Shown here in pieces: positions 17,845 to 26,512 of a DNA stretch of 64,000 bases. Each line of letters begins with the position of its first letter. Position 1 is the first letter of the stretch. The notes beneath the pieces were generated by a model. It did no database searches. It saw only the letters and a list, made by a program, of their open reading frames with translations, and was not told the DNA's origin. This DNA is from Chloroflexi bacterium UBA6077 (GTDB lineage: Bacteria > Chloroflexota > UBA6077): the NCBI GenBank assembly GCA_002436065.1, contig DIXP01000118.1:1-64000 (forward strand), in the 5' to 3' direction. Both the position numbers and the translations under genes were made by a program.

Positions 17845-17979
17845 AGGCGTCCAACCCTCTCCATAACAGGGATCTAACAAGGCAGCCAGCTTCTAGCAGC
17901 GTCAGGCCGGAGAAAAGACGTCAGGCAATCCAGTGGGCAGTGTAGGACGAGGGCGAGGTCGGGTCAAGCCCGATCTCGA

Positions 17980-18303
17980 TTATTTAAATTCGTCGAACTC
18001 CAGGATGCCACCCTGGGTCGCCAGGTGCCGGAGCCACCCCTCCTCGTCTCGCCCTTCGGTGAACGCCTGGCCAACCCCCAACCTGTCCGCCAACTGGGCC
18101 ATCGCCCAGCAGTCTGATCGAGCCTCACCCAACGGCTCGACGGCCTTGTTCAGGTACAGGGCATACTCCCCTGAGTTGTTCCCCTGTGCAATGTCCTCTC
18201 GCTCGAGCCACATGGTCGAGGGAAACACCACGTCGGCGAAGCGGGCGCTGGACCAACCAGTCACTCCGCAAGAGCCCCTAGCGGCCCGTCCCGTAGTGGA
18301 CAC
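17980..18303 (-). pseudogene. Remnant of a molybdopterin-dependent oxidoreductase
   Basis: The frame carries FADVVFPSTMWLEREDI, SGEYALYLNKAVEPLGEA and an LADRLGV/FTEGRDEEGWLR segment, which match a short internal stretch of DMSO/biotin-sulfoxide/formate-type molybdopterin oxidoreductases. Those proteins are about 700-1000 residues long; only about 90 recognisable residues remain, and the flanks show no more of the gene. The N-terminal 17 residues look unrelated. I read it as a decayed gene. Confidence 0.7.
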
Positions 18304-18397
18304 GGAACCACACGCTCAACACTCATGGCAGACAAGTCACCCCGGAAGAATTTCGCCGCGACACTGTATCACACCGGCCACCCCAAGGCTCTTCTCG

Positions 18398-18426
18398 TTG
18401 TAGGTAGCTCCACTCTCTGTTATCCT
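18398..18426 (+). promoter_or_regulatory. Promoter of the Crp/Fnr gene, apparently giving a leaderless mRNA
   Basis: TTGTAG (18398-18403) and TATCCT (18421-18426) are separated by 17 bases. The ATG at 18433 lies 6 bases past the -10, where transcription should start, and no ribosome-binding site precedes it. Confidence 0.5.
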
Positions 18427-18432
18427 GCCTGC

Positions 18433-19098
18433 ATGAGCATCCCGCTGGAGTTGTTGAGAGGAACACCTTACTTCGCCGGACTTCCGGAAGCCGAGTTGCG
18501 CGACATCCAGAAGCTGGTCGATGAGCGAGCCTTCGAACGAGGGGAGATGGTGCTCCTGGAAGGGGAACCCTCAGAGGCAATCTACTTCGTGAAGTCCGGA
18601 CGGGTGAAGGTGTTCAAGACCTCGCCGGAGGGCAAGGAGCAGGTCCTTCGAATCATGAAGCCGGGCGAGAGCTTCAACGAGGTCCCCGTCTTCGATGGAG
18701 GCCCTAATCCAGCCAGCGCCGAGACACTGGATCCCAGCGTGCTCTTCCTCCTATACGCGGACGATATGCAGCGGCTGATCGTCAACAACCCAACTATATC
18801 CCGCAATGTGATCCACGTCCTCGCCTCCCGTCTTCGGCATCTGGTGGGGCTGGTGGAAGACCTCTCCTTCCGTCATGTGACGGGACGAGTAGCCAAGATC
18901 CTGCTGGAGCACGCACATGAGGCATCCACTAGCGAAGGATTCAGGCAGCTAACCCAGCAGCAGATGGCAACTATGGCCGGCACTGCCAGGGAGATGGTGG
19001 GGCGGGCGCTCAAGGAGCTGGAGCAGGCAGGCGCCATCAGGATGGAGAGGGGCAAGATCGTTATCGTCAGCAGGGAGAAGCTGGAGCAGCTCAGCTAA
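18433..19098 (+). CDS. Crp/Fnr-family transcriptional regulator
   Basis: The 221-residue cytosolic regulator has a cyclic-nucleotide-binding-type jelly roll (about 12-130: GEMVLLEGEPSEAIYFVKSG, GKEQVLRIMKPGESFNEVP), a long dimerisation helix and a winged helix (LTQQQMATMAGTAREMVGRAL, about 165-185). There are no N-terminal cysteines for an FNR iron-sulfur cluster, and the cAMP-contact RTA/ST motif of Crp is absent, so the signal is unknown. The ATG at 18433 directly follows a -10, suggesting a leaderless transcript. It stands alone on the plus strand. Confidence 0.92.
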   Translation: MSIPLELLRGTPYFAGLPEAELRDIQKLVDERAFERGEMVLLEGEPSEAIYFVKSGRVKVFKTSPEGKEQVLRIMKPGESFNEVPVFDGGPNPASAETLDPSVLFLLYADDMQRLIVNNPTISRNVIHVLASRLRHLVGLVEDLSFRHVTGRVAKILLEHAHEASTSEGFRQLTQQQMATMAGTAREMVGRALKELEQAGAIRMERGKIVIVSREKLEQLS

Positions 19099-19539
19099 AG
19101 TTGCCTTCCGGCTTGCCGTCAACGTCCTCCTGACGCCTGCAAGTAATAAATCGTATCGGGGTAATAAAGTTCTGCCCATCCGAGCATCTCAAGGACGGCT
19201 CTCCGAACTCGTGGGTAGGGGGTTTCGATAGAGCCTTGAACTAGAAGACGTTATTCCCCATAATGAGCGCCAGGCTTACTCCAACCAGCAGACAGGTCCA
19301 TCGCCGGGCTAGCTAGCTCAGCCAAGGATGCGCGGCCGCCCGGCTTGCCTTCCAACTTCGTTGATCCACCTTCCGAGAGAGCGCGTGACGAAGTGCGTCG
19401 CGGCCGGGGGGATCGAGTCGAGTGGCCACCAATACCCTCTGTTGGCTGGTTACATTTTGGCATCTCCGGCGTTATTCATTTCGACTACTCACGGTTGTCC
19501 TTGGTGCGCCTGGGCCAACCGAGAAGGGAGCGTGGACAA
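19099..19539. other. Intergenic region before the secreted propeller gene
   Basis: No gene, tRNA or known riboswitch was recognised in these 441 bases. The propeller frame is open upstream to 19345, but that part has no family resemblance and is rich in charged residues, so I treat it as leader. The segment is relatively AT-rich around 19145-19175, a possible promoter area without clear hexamers. Confidence 0.5.
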
Positions 19540-21921
19540 ATGAGAGCCAGAGTAGAGAGATCGTGGGGTTACAGCTTCACGGTCGTGCTGACAGCCGTCG
19601 TGGTCGGCGTCCTTGCGGCCAGCGTTAGCGCTCAAGCCGCTCCCACCGAGTGGAGCGTGCCGACATCCAGCAGCCAGCCGACCAACCTGGCACCGGACTC
19701 CTTCGGGAATCTGTGGTTCACTCAGTTCGCCGGCAACAAGATCGGAAGGGTCAACCCTAACGGTGTATTCCAGGAGTTCAACGTGCCCACGAGCGATAGC
19801 CAGCCATGGGGCATCACCGTCGACTCCAGCAACCGCGTGTGGTTCACCGAGTACACCGGCAACAAGATCGGCAACTTGACGCCGCAGGGGGTCTTCGGCC
19901 AGGACAACATCCCCACGGCCAACAGCAAGCCCACCGGACTTGCCCTGGACGGTTCGGGGAACATCTGGTTCACCGAATCTGGTGCCAACAAGATCGGCAG
20001 GTTCGCCACCTCCAACTCCAGCTTCGAGGAGAGGGACATCCCCACGTCTAACAGTCAGCCTTGGGGACTGGCGCTGGACGCCTCCGGCAACGTCTGGTTC
20101 ACGGAACGTTCCTCCAATAAGATCGCCAAGATGACCACCTCCGGGCAGTTCACTGAGTACGGGATCCCCACGTCGGGGAGCGGGCCCACCGGCATTGCAG
20201 TCGATGGCGCGGGCAACATCTGGTTTGCCGAGTATGACGGCAATAAGATCGGGATGATGACCCCCACGGGCAGCTTCACGGAGTTCAACATCCCCACCTC
20301 TGGTGCCAAACCCACCTGGGTGGCCGTGGATAAGACGGGCGGGATTTGGTATGTGGGGTCGGGCAGCAACTCCTTCGGCCGTGTGGCCAACGGAACCGTC
20401 ACCGAGTACGGCTTCTCCGCTTCCAACAGCACTCCCTTCGGAGTCACCGCGGACGGCAGCGGCAACGTCTGGTTCACAATGCAGTCGGCCAACAAACTGG
20501 CCAAGGCGACCGGGTTTGCTCCAGTGGCCACGCCAACCCCAGTGTACACTCCTCAGCCCACGCCGGTGCCCATGTCACGGGACAATCGCTTCTTCGATCA
20601 AACCGGCTTTCGCATAGACAACGACCTGTTCTGGGACTATTTCAACAAGCGAGGAGGTCTGCGGACCTTCGGCTATCCCGTGAGCCGCACCTTCACCTTC
20701 CAGGGCGCTACCACCCAGTTCTTTCAGCGGGAGATCATGCAGGTTGGGTCCAACGGCATGGTGCAGACGATGAACGTCCTGGACCCCGGCCTGATGGAGT
20801 ACACCAAGATCAATGGCAGTGGCTACCCGGCCAACGATTCCACCATTGCCGCTCAGGCTCCCCTTCCTGGAACGTCGGACTACGGAACCAGGATAGTGGA
20901 TTTCGTGAGAAGCCATGCCCCAGACCAGTTCGAGGGGTTGAACGTCAACTTTTTCCAGGCCTTCCAGAACACTGTGACGTTGCAGGATGCTTACCCCGAG
21001 GGTGGTGGGAATCCATCTCTGATACCCCTGCTCAACCTGGAGATCTGGGGAGCGCCTACCAGCAACCCCGCCCGCGATCCAAGCAACAGCAACTTCGTCT
21101 ACCTGCGCTTCCAGCGAGGTATCATGCACTTCGACGCTACCACTGGCAGCACCCAGGGGTTGCTGCTGGCGGACTATCTGAAGGCGATCCTCACGGGGCA
21201 GAACCTGCCCGCCGACCTGGCCGAGCAGGCTAAGAGCAGCAAATTCTACAGGCAGTACAACCCATCCAGCCCCAACTGGGTGGACAGGGCGGACCAACTG
21301 CCGAACACGAACCTGTTCTACGCATTCGAGAAGGACGGCGCTCTCATGCCCACGCCGGCGCCAACCATTGCTGCAACCCCGACCGCCACACCGATTCCTT
21401 CGGCTGGGACTCCAACCACCACACCGATTCCTTCGGCTGGGACTCAGCCTGCCAACATCGAGGTGGTGGGGGAGCAGAGCTACATGAACCAGATCAACGC
21501 TGCCCTTCAGTTGCTAGAGAGCAAGAGTCCGTACAACTATGGCATTGTCAAGCAGTACGTGTACCGGATCGAGTGGGTGGACAGCAGCACTGCTTCCATT
21601 GATTTCCCGACCCATACCTTGAGGATCAACAGCGCCACGGCCTTCCCGTCCGACTGGGACAGCTTCAAGGAGCAGCAACAGCAGTGGCTGGCGGGCCTAA
21701 TAGTCCACAACGCGGTCCACATCGGGCAGTACTATCGAGGCGTCGCGACCACGGGCGCGGACGCCGAGCGGGAGGCACTGCTCCGGCAGCAGGATGTCCT
21801 GGCGGGGGTCGAGATCAACAACCCGGCCGGCCAGTTTTGGAGGTACGTCCAGGAAGCCTTGGACTCCAACACCGGATGGTTCGGCTGCTGGCAGCAGCCC
21901 AGGAGCCCGCAAAGCCCGTAG
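19540..21921 (+). CDS. Secreted streptogramin-lyase-like beta-propeller, FGYP-domain and pseudo-metallopeptidase protein
   Basis: The protein has 793 residues. An N-terminal signal (about 10-35, ending ASVSAQAA) indicates export. Residues about 35-325 hold repeated NIWFTE/NKIGR/PTSxSxPxG blades like virginiamycin B lyase (Vgb). A Pro/Thr linker (about 327-347) leads to a domain with FGYPVS and FQRGIMHFD (about 350-605). A second Pro/Thr linker carries an in-frame 33-base tandem repeat. The C-terminal domain (about 645-793) has VHNAVHIGQYYRG, then DAEREALLRQQDVL: the layout of a zinc peptidase, but HExxH reads HNAVH (723-727), with Asn for the catalytic Glu. Probably a cell-surface or extracellular binding protein. 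The start has a GAAGGGAG site. Confidence 0.8.
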   Translation: MRARVERSWGYSFTVVLTAVVVGVLAASVSAQAAPTEWSVPTSSSQPTNLAPDSFGNLWFTQFAGNKIGRVNPNGVFQEFNVPTSDSQPWGITVDSSNRVWFTEYTGNKIGNLTPQGVFGQDNIPTANSKPTGLALDGSGNIWFTESGANKIGRFATSNSSFEERDIPTSNSQPWGLALDASGNVWFTERSSNKIAKMTTSGQFTEYGIPTSGSGPTGIAVDGAGNIWFAEYDGNKIGMMTPTGSFTEFNIPTSGAKPTWVAVDKTGGIWYVGSGSNSFGRVANGTVTEYGFSASNSTPFGVTADGSGNVWFTMQSANKLAKATGFAPVATPTPVYTPQPTPVPMSRDNRFFDQTGFRIDNDLFWDYFNKRGGLRTFGYPVSRTFTFQGATTQFFQREIMQVGSNGMVQTMNVLDPGLMEYTKINGSGYPANDSTIAAQAPLPGTSDYGTRIVDFVRSHAPDQFEGLNVNFFQAFQNTVTLQDAYPEGGGNPSLIPLLNLEIWGAPTSNPARDPSNSNFVYLRFQRGIMHFDATTGSTQGLLLADYLKAILTGQNLPADLAEQAKSSKFYRQYNPSSPNWVDRADQLPNTNLFYAFEKDGALMPTPAPTIAATPTATPIPSAGTPTTTPIPSAGTQPANIEVVGEQSYMNQINAALQLLESKSPYNYGIVKQYVYRIEWVDSSTASIDFPTHTLRINSATAFPSDWDSFKEQQQQWLAGLIVHNAVHIGQYYRGVATTGADAEREALLRQQDVLAGVEINNPAGQFWRYVQEALDSNTGWFGCWQQPRSPQSP
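21386..21445 (+). repeat. In-frame 33-bp-period tandem repeat in the linker
   Basis: A 27-base unit starting CCACACCGATTCC is repeated exactly at 21386-21412 and 21419-21445. It encodes two copies of TPIPSAGT in the Pro/Thr linker before the pseudo-metallopeptidase domain. Confidence 0.85.
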
Positions 21922-21950
21922 AAGTGAAACTCCGTCCTTCTGTCAGTACA

Positions 21951-21990
21951 CCACGGTGGTATCAAGTCGGCCGACTTGATACCACCGTGG
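21951..21990. terminator. 40-bp perfect palindrome between the propeller and DUF815 genes
   Basis: CCACGGTGGTATCAAGTCGG (21951-21970) is exactly inverse-complementary to 21971-21990 with no loop bases. It lies 30 bases after the propeller stop and just upstream of the DUF815 -10 element. It may terminate the upstream transcript, act as an operator, or both. Confidence 0.6.
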
Positions 21991-22006
21991 CGTGAGGCCC
22001 GATGTG

Positions 22007-22012
22007 GTACAA
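22007..22012 (+). promoter_or_regulatory. -10 element (TACAAT) of the DUF815 gene
   Basis: TACAAT ends 9 bases before the ATG at 22022, so transcription would begin at or next to the start codon. The -35 position would overlap the right arm of the palindrome (about 21984-21989). Confidence 0.4.
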
Positions 22013-22021
22013 TCCCCAGCC

Positions 22022-23431
22022 ATGAGAAAAGACCCTCCGACCCAGCCATCGGCCATCAGCCATCAGCCATCAGCGCTCGCTATGCTCCTTCGCCAAATCG
22101 AGGGGCTGTACCTTTTCGGTGGTGTCCTCAGGGACGAGATCGGAGAGGCATACTTGTCGCTGCTTCGGGGGTTGGCGATGGAGAGGGGCGAGGATGGCGA
22201 TTCCTCGCTGCTGCCGGCCTACTCCCGACTCTTCTCCTTGCTGGCGTCCGAGGTTGAGCTGCGTGATCGGCCCCTGGTGGGCGATGCCTGGCAGGACCAC
22301 CTGCTGGAGCGGCTGCTGGGGGCGGAGAACCCCTTCAGCCTGAAGGCGGAGCAGGCCACTGTGGATGCCATGGGCGCGTCCCTACTGGAGGCAGCTAGGG
22401 CAGACATGGGGGTGTTGCGGGAGCTGTTCGACCTTGACGGGAAGGCCCTTGGAGCACTGCTGGTGGCGAGGCTGTGGGGGCAGGTGGAAAGACTGTTGCC
22501 GCTGGACGGCTTCCACCCCTTGGATTGCCGGCCGGACGACCATGGTGTGCTGGGCATCAAGGCGCTGCTGGCATCCGACGCAGACTGGCCTGCCCGCGCG
22601 GAGGAGCTTGCCCATCACTACGCCTCCGCAGGCGTGGGGGAGTGGGCCCGCTGCTGGGCTTTCCGGTGGGTGCGCCACAACGGCGTCGGGCAACTGGTGG
22701 GCATCGCCCACCCAGACAGGGTGCGGTTAGATGAACTGGTGGAGTACGACGTGGAGCGAGCCCTCCTGCTTCAGAACACCGAGCAGTTCGTCCAGGGTTT
22801 CCCTGCCAACAACGTCCTATTGTACGGAGACCGCGGGACCGGCAAGTCCTCCACAGTGAAGGCGCTGCTGCAGCGCTACGGGGATTTGGGGCTGCGCCTC
22901 GTGGAGGTGCCCAAGGGTCTCCTGGAGGACTTCCCTTCGATCCTTGGTCTCCTGCGGGGCCGCAGGGAGAGGTTCGTGCTGTTCGTGGACGACCTCTCCT
23001 TTGACGAGCAGGAGACCGCCTACAAAGCACTGAAGGCGCTGCTGGAGGGGAGCGTGGAGGCCAGGCCTGAGAACGTGGTAGTGTACGCCACATCCAATCG
23101 TCGCCACCTGGTGCAGGAGCGCTTTTCCGACCGACAGGACGGTGACGACGAGGTCCGGCGGTGGGACACTCACCAGGAGAAGCTGTCCCTGGCCGACCGC
23201 TTCGGGGTCACGCTCGTCTTCGCAAGTCCCGACCAGGGACGGTTCCTACGAATCGTGGAAAGCTTGGCGAGCGCCCGGACCTTGGAGATAGACCCTCTCG
23301 ATCTTCGCCGCCGAGCACTCCAATGGGCTGCCTTCCAGGGAGGCTTCTCCGGCCGGACCGCCCGCCAGTTCGTGGACCACCTCAGCGGTGAACTGGGTCT
23401 GGCTGAAAGCTCCCATCATCCTCTACACTAG
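22022..23431 (+). CDS. DUF815 AAA+ ATPase
   Basis: The 469-residue cytosolic ATPase of the DUF815 family has Walker A GDRGTGKSST (about 269-278), Walker B FVLFVDDLSF and sensor region VVVYATSNRRHLV, followed by an LSLADRFGVTLVF segment. The N-terminal half is a helical domain of unknown role. The family's function is uncharacterised. The start at 22022 follows a -10 with no ribosome-binding site (leaderless); an ATG at 22082 after the GCCATCA repeats better matches where family similarity begins. The gene stands alone between the propeller and DUF4015 genes. Confidence 0.85.
   Translation: MRKDPPTQPSAISHQPSALAMLLRQIEGLYLFGGVLRDEIGEAYLSLLRGLAMERGEDGDSSLLPAYSRLFSLLASEVELRDRPLVGDAWQDHLLERLLGAENPFSLKAEQATVDAMGASLLEAARADMGVLRELFDLDGKALGALLVARLWGQVERLLPLDGFHPLDCRPDDHGVLGIKALLASDADWPARAEELAHHYASAGVGEWARCWAFRWVRHNGVGQLVGIAHPDRVRLDELVEYDVERALLLQNTEQFVQGFPANNVLLYGDRGTGKSSTVKALLQRYGDLGLRLVEVPKGLLEDFPSILGLLRGRRERFVLFVDDLSFDEQETAYKALKALLEGSVEARPENVVVYATSNRRHLVQERFSDRQDGDDEVRRWDTHQEKLSLADRFGVTLVFASPDQGRFLRIVESLASARTLEIDPLDLRRRALQWAAFQGGFSGRTARQFVDHLSGELGLAESSHHPLH
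22044..22072 (+). repeat. GCCATCA-type heptamer tandem repeat at the 5' end of the DUF815 gene
   Basis: About four copies of GCCATC(A/G)G/GCCATCA follow each other. They encode QPSAISHQPSA if translation starts at 22022. The period of 7 is not a multiple of 3, so gain or loss of one unit would shift the frame from that start. Confidence 0.7.
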
Positions 23432-23568
23432 CTTCGATCGGTTTCTCTCCGCAACGCGACTATCCCATGACAGGCTGAGAACCGGGAACAGTTCCTGCTT
23501 CCGTGGGTCTTCTCCACGCAACCGGAGATGTACTCATATCGACTAGTCTGGATGACAGGGAGACGGCT

Positions 23569-25551
23569 TTGGCGAACACGCCCAATTCTCAACGACGTAC
23601 CTTTGCGATTGCTGCCACAGGAGCGGTGATCCTGTTGGCCATTGTTGCGGCCGGCTTCATCTTTGCCCCCGTGCGAACGATAAGCGGGCAGGTCGTGGAT
23701 GCCAGTACCAACCAACCCGTGGTGGGGGTCGTGGTGAAGTACGGCGGACAGGAGATCCCAGTATCTCCAGACGGGACCTTCAGCGTTTCGGGGTTGCGCG
23801 CCGGCAACTCGGTGGTTGTCGAGGCCGCCGGCTATCAGCCCATCACACACACTGTTCTAATGGACGACCAGGTCCGATTGGCCCTGCAGCCCAGGGTGCT
23901 GGAGGGAGTGGCGACCGATGCTTCCACCGGCAAGCCCCTGGCAGGCATACTGGTGTCGGCAAGCGGGCAGACGGTCCAGACGGACGAGCAGGGCAAGTAC
24001 CGCTTCGTGGGGATCGCTCTCGGTAGCGAGGTGGTGGCCTTGGCAGAGGGCTTTCTTCGCCAGAATCTGCAGTACGATGGCCAGTCCAAATGGGACCTGG
24101 CATTCAATCCCAATGCCCTGACGATCAGGGCTGTGGACCAGTACACCGGCCAGCCTGTGGAGGGCGCCGAGGTGACCGATGGCAAGTCCACCAGCAACAC
24201 CGACAAGCAGGGAACGGCTCAGCTGAAGTACCTGGCTGAGGGAGCCGAGGTCCGTGTTCAGAAGGAGGGCTTCGCGGTGGCGAAGTTGACCTTCTCGGGT
24301 GCGGACAACGTCGAGGCCAAGCTGCGCCCGGACACGGTGGTTGGGATCGTGAGGGATTCCAAAGGTCAGCCGGTGGCGGGGGCGGCGGTCTCCGACGGCC
24401 AGACCACGGTCAATACCGACGCTCAGGGGGCTTTCAAGCTGACCGGGGTGCCGGAGAACGCCAAGCTGACGGTGAGGGCCAGCGGATTGGAGCGGCAGCA
24501 GCTTGAGGTCGGACAGAGGACCAATGTCGATGCGATAGAGTTGAAGCCGTTCGCCGCCAAGTCGCTCTACCTTACTTACTACGGTGTGGGCGATGAGGGA
24601 TTGCGGAACGGTGTGCTGGAACTGGCGGACAAGACCGAGATCAACGCCGTGACGATTGACATCAAGGGCGACCGGGGATGGCTCGCCTATCGCAGCTCCG
24701 TGCCGCTCGTTCAGGAGATCGGAGCCCAGGACGCCATCATGATACCGGACCCCAGGCAATTCCTCGCGGAGTTGAAGAACCGGGGGGTCTACACCATCGC
24801 CAGGATCGTGGTGTTCAAGGACAACCCTCTGGCCACAGCAAAGCCTCACCTCGCCGTGATGAACAGCGACACCGGGAGTCCATGGGTAGATAACGAGGGG
24901 CTCGCATGGGCGGATGGTATGCGCGAGGAGGTGTGGGACTACAACATCGCCCTGGCCGAGGAGGCTATCGACCTGGGCTTCGATGAGGTGCAGTTCGACT
25001 ACGTGCGCTTCCCCACCGATGCGGGTGCCGGCAACTCCCTATCCAGTATCGCTCTGGCGAAGGCGAACACCATGGAGAACCGAGTGGCGGCCATAAGCGC
25101 TTTCCTGGAGAAGGCGAGCAAGGCGATTCACGCCAAGGGCGGCCTGGTGTCGGCCGACATCTTCGGCTACGTGGTATGGCGACAGGACGACATGGGGATC
25201 GGCCAGCGATTGGAGGATGTGGCCAAGCATGTGGACTACGTGTCGCCCATGGTCTACCCAAACCTCTTCTGGCATGGCCTGCCGTTCGAGACAGGAGCCC
25301 TGTATGGTGACCAGCAGGCCGGCCTATTCCCGTACGAGATCGTATACGAGAGCATGAAGATAGCTGCCTCGCGGATTGGGCCTGAGAAGCTTCGCCCATG
25401 GCTGCAGTACTACGATGACTACCTCACGGGCAAGGGATACGGAGCGGCCGAGGTAGAGGCCCAGAAGAGGGCAACCTACGAGAACGGGATCACCGGTTGG
25501 TTGTTCTGGGATCCCAGTAATCGCTTCCACAAGGGCGGTTTTGCACCGTAG
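23569..25551 (+). CDS. Membrane-anchored DUF4015 putative glycoside hydrolase with carboxypeptidase-regulatory-like domains
   Basis: The 660-residue protein has an N-terminal anchor (AATGAVILLAIVAAGFIF), about four CarboxypepD_reg/Ig-like repeats of about 70 residues (GQVVDASTNQPVVGV, GVATDASTGKPLAGI, RAVDQYTGQPVEGAE, GIVRDSKGQPVAGA; about 35-330) and a C-terminal TIM-barrel DUF4015 domain (YLTYYGVGDEGLRNG, FDEVQFDYVRFPTD, VSPMVYPNLF, GWLFWDPSN). DUF4015 proteins are predicted glycan hydrolases. The TTG start at 23569 is chosen for its AGGGAGA site and because it puts the anchor at the N-terminus; an ATG at 23503 is in frame. It probably acts outside the membrane. Followed by a hairpin. Confidence 0.85.
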   Translation: MANTPNSQRRTFAIAATGAVILLAIVAAGFIFAPVRTISGQVVDASTNQPVVGVVVKYGGQEIPVSPDGTFSVSGLRAGNSVVVEAAGYQPITHTVLMDDQVRLALQPRVLEGVATDASTGKPLAGILVSASGQTVQTDEQGKYRFVGIALGSEVVALAEGFLRQNLQYDGQSKWDLAFNPNALTIRAVDQYTGQPVEGAEVTDGKSTSNTDKQGTAQLKYLAEGAEVRVQKEGFAVAKLTFSGADNVEAKLRPDTVVGIVRDSKGQPVAGAAVSDGQTTVNTDAQGAFKLTGVPENAKLTVRASGLERQQLEVGQRTNVDAIELKPFAAKSLYLTYYGVGDEGLRNGVLELADKTEINAVTIDIKGDRGWLAYRSSVPLVQEIGAQDAIMIPDPRQFLAELKNRGVYTIARIVVFKDNPLATAKPHLAVMNSDTGSPWVDNEGLAWADGMREEVWDYNIALAEEAIDLGFDEVQFDYVRFPTDAGAGNSLSSIALAKANTMENRVAAISAFLEKASKAIHAKGGLVSADIFGYVVWRQDDMGIGQRLEDVAKHVDYVSPMVYPNLFWHGLPFETGALYGDQQAGLFPYEIVYESMKIAASRIGPEKLRPWLQYYDDYLTGKGYGAAEVEAQKRATYENGITGWLFWDPSNRFHKGGFAP

Positions 25552-25576
25552 TGGTCCGCTGAGGTAATTCGGACAG

Positions 25577-25610
25577 GTGTAGCGGCCGGCGGTTCTGCCG
25601 GCCGCTACAC
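25577..25610. terminator. Hairpin after the DUF4015 gene
   Basis: GTGTAGCGGCCGGC (25577-25590) pairs perfectly with GCCGGCCGCTACAC (25597-25610) around a 6-base loop, 25 bases past the stop codon. No U-tract follows. Confidence 0.6.
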
Positions 25611-25788
25611 CGACAACGGCTGTCTCTGCATCATCTCAGGTGACCATTGGTCCCTATCCCCAAGCGTCTTGCTACACTGCCCCTCATCCCTCTTGCGCCA
25701 TGCGGTTCTTGGTGCCATCATGGAGGCGGTCGCGGAACTTGGCCCTGCCTGATCGCAACCCGCGAATCCCTTGGACCGGTATCCGTGG

Positions 25789-26409
25789 ATGACCGTTTAC
25801 GAACCGTTGCTGTCCGAATACGGCGAAGCCGTCCCCGAGCCGCCGACGGCGAAACCGGTCGATCCAGCGCGCCGGTTTGCCCCAGCTGGCGCCCTCCTGT
25901 TGATCCTGCCAATCGTACTAATGTACCGATGGTTCTCTGGGACTCCGGTGGAGGAGTTGGAGGGGTTCGGTTATGCAGGCGTGTTCCTGGCTATGCTGGT
26001 GTCCGGAGGGAGTACCTTCTTCCCGGTGCCCGGCCAGGTCGTGGTGCTGTTCTACGGTGCCGTGTGGAACCCTGTCCTGGTGGGGATAGCCTCAGGGCTG
26101 GGGAACGCCACCGGCGAGACCGTGGGCTACCTGACGGCGCGAGCTGCTACCCACGTCTTCGATGGGATCGACAGGTCGCGGTGGACCCTGCTGTTCCGCA
26201 AGTGGTTCGACCGGTATGGCTTCTTCACCATCCTGGGGATCGCCGCGATACCCAACCCCATCTTCGACATCGTCGGCATCGTGGCCGCGACGGCGTCCTA
26301 CCCCCTCCGCCGCTTCTGGTTGGCCTGCGTCCTGGGCAACTGCGTCAAGTATGTCGGCATGGCCTACTTCGGCCGGGTCGCCGGGGCCTTCTTCGACAGC
26401 CTCTTCTGA
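25789..26409 (+). CDS. VTT-domain (SNARE-associated/DedA-like) membrane protein
   Basis: The roughly 206-residue protein has an N-terminal cytoplasmic stretch, a hydrophobic segment (GALLLILPIVLMY) and the VTT/SNARE-associated core: YAGVFLAMLVSGGSTFFPVPGQVVVLFYG, GNATGETVGYLTAR, then FFTILGIAAIPNPIFDIVGI. Relatives act in phospholipid scrambling or undecaprenyl-phosphate recycling. The core differs slightly from DedA proper: PVPGQ in place of the usual loop. The ATG at 25789 is chosen; a TTG at 25771 is in frame and neither has a clear ribosome-binding site. Confidence 0.8.
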   Translation: MTVYEPLLSEYGEAVPEPPTAKPVDPARRFAPAGALLLILPIVLMYRWFSGTPVEELEGFGYAGVFLAMLVSGGSTFFPVPGQVVVLFYGAVWNPVLVGIASGLGNATGETVGYLTARAATHVFDGIDRSRWTLLFRKWFDRYGFFTILGIAAIPNPIFDIVGIVAATASYPLRRFWLACVLGNCVKYVGMAYFGRVAGAFFDSLF

Positions 26410-26512
26410 GGACCCCTAGCTGTTCTTCGTTCCCGATGACGGCTACAGGCCCTGCCGCAGCCCCATTGCGATGCATAATGACCATGTAATGATACAGCGT
26501 CCTACTAGGCAT

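Noticed and set aside
19290..19330. A tRNA-like TAGCTCAG string
   Set aside because: No acceptor stem, anticodon arm or T-loop can be built around it.
23469..23520. An additional start for the DUF4015 gene at 23503
   Set aside because: Kept only as an alternative: the TTG at 23569 has the better ribosome-binding site and a cleaner membrane anchor.
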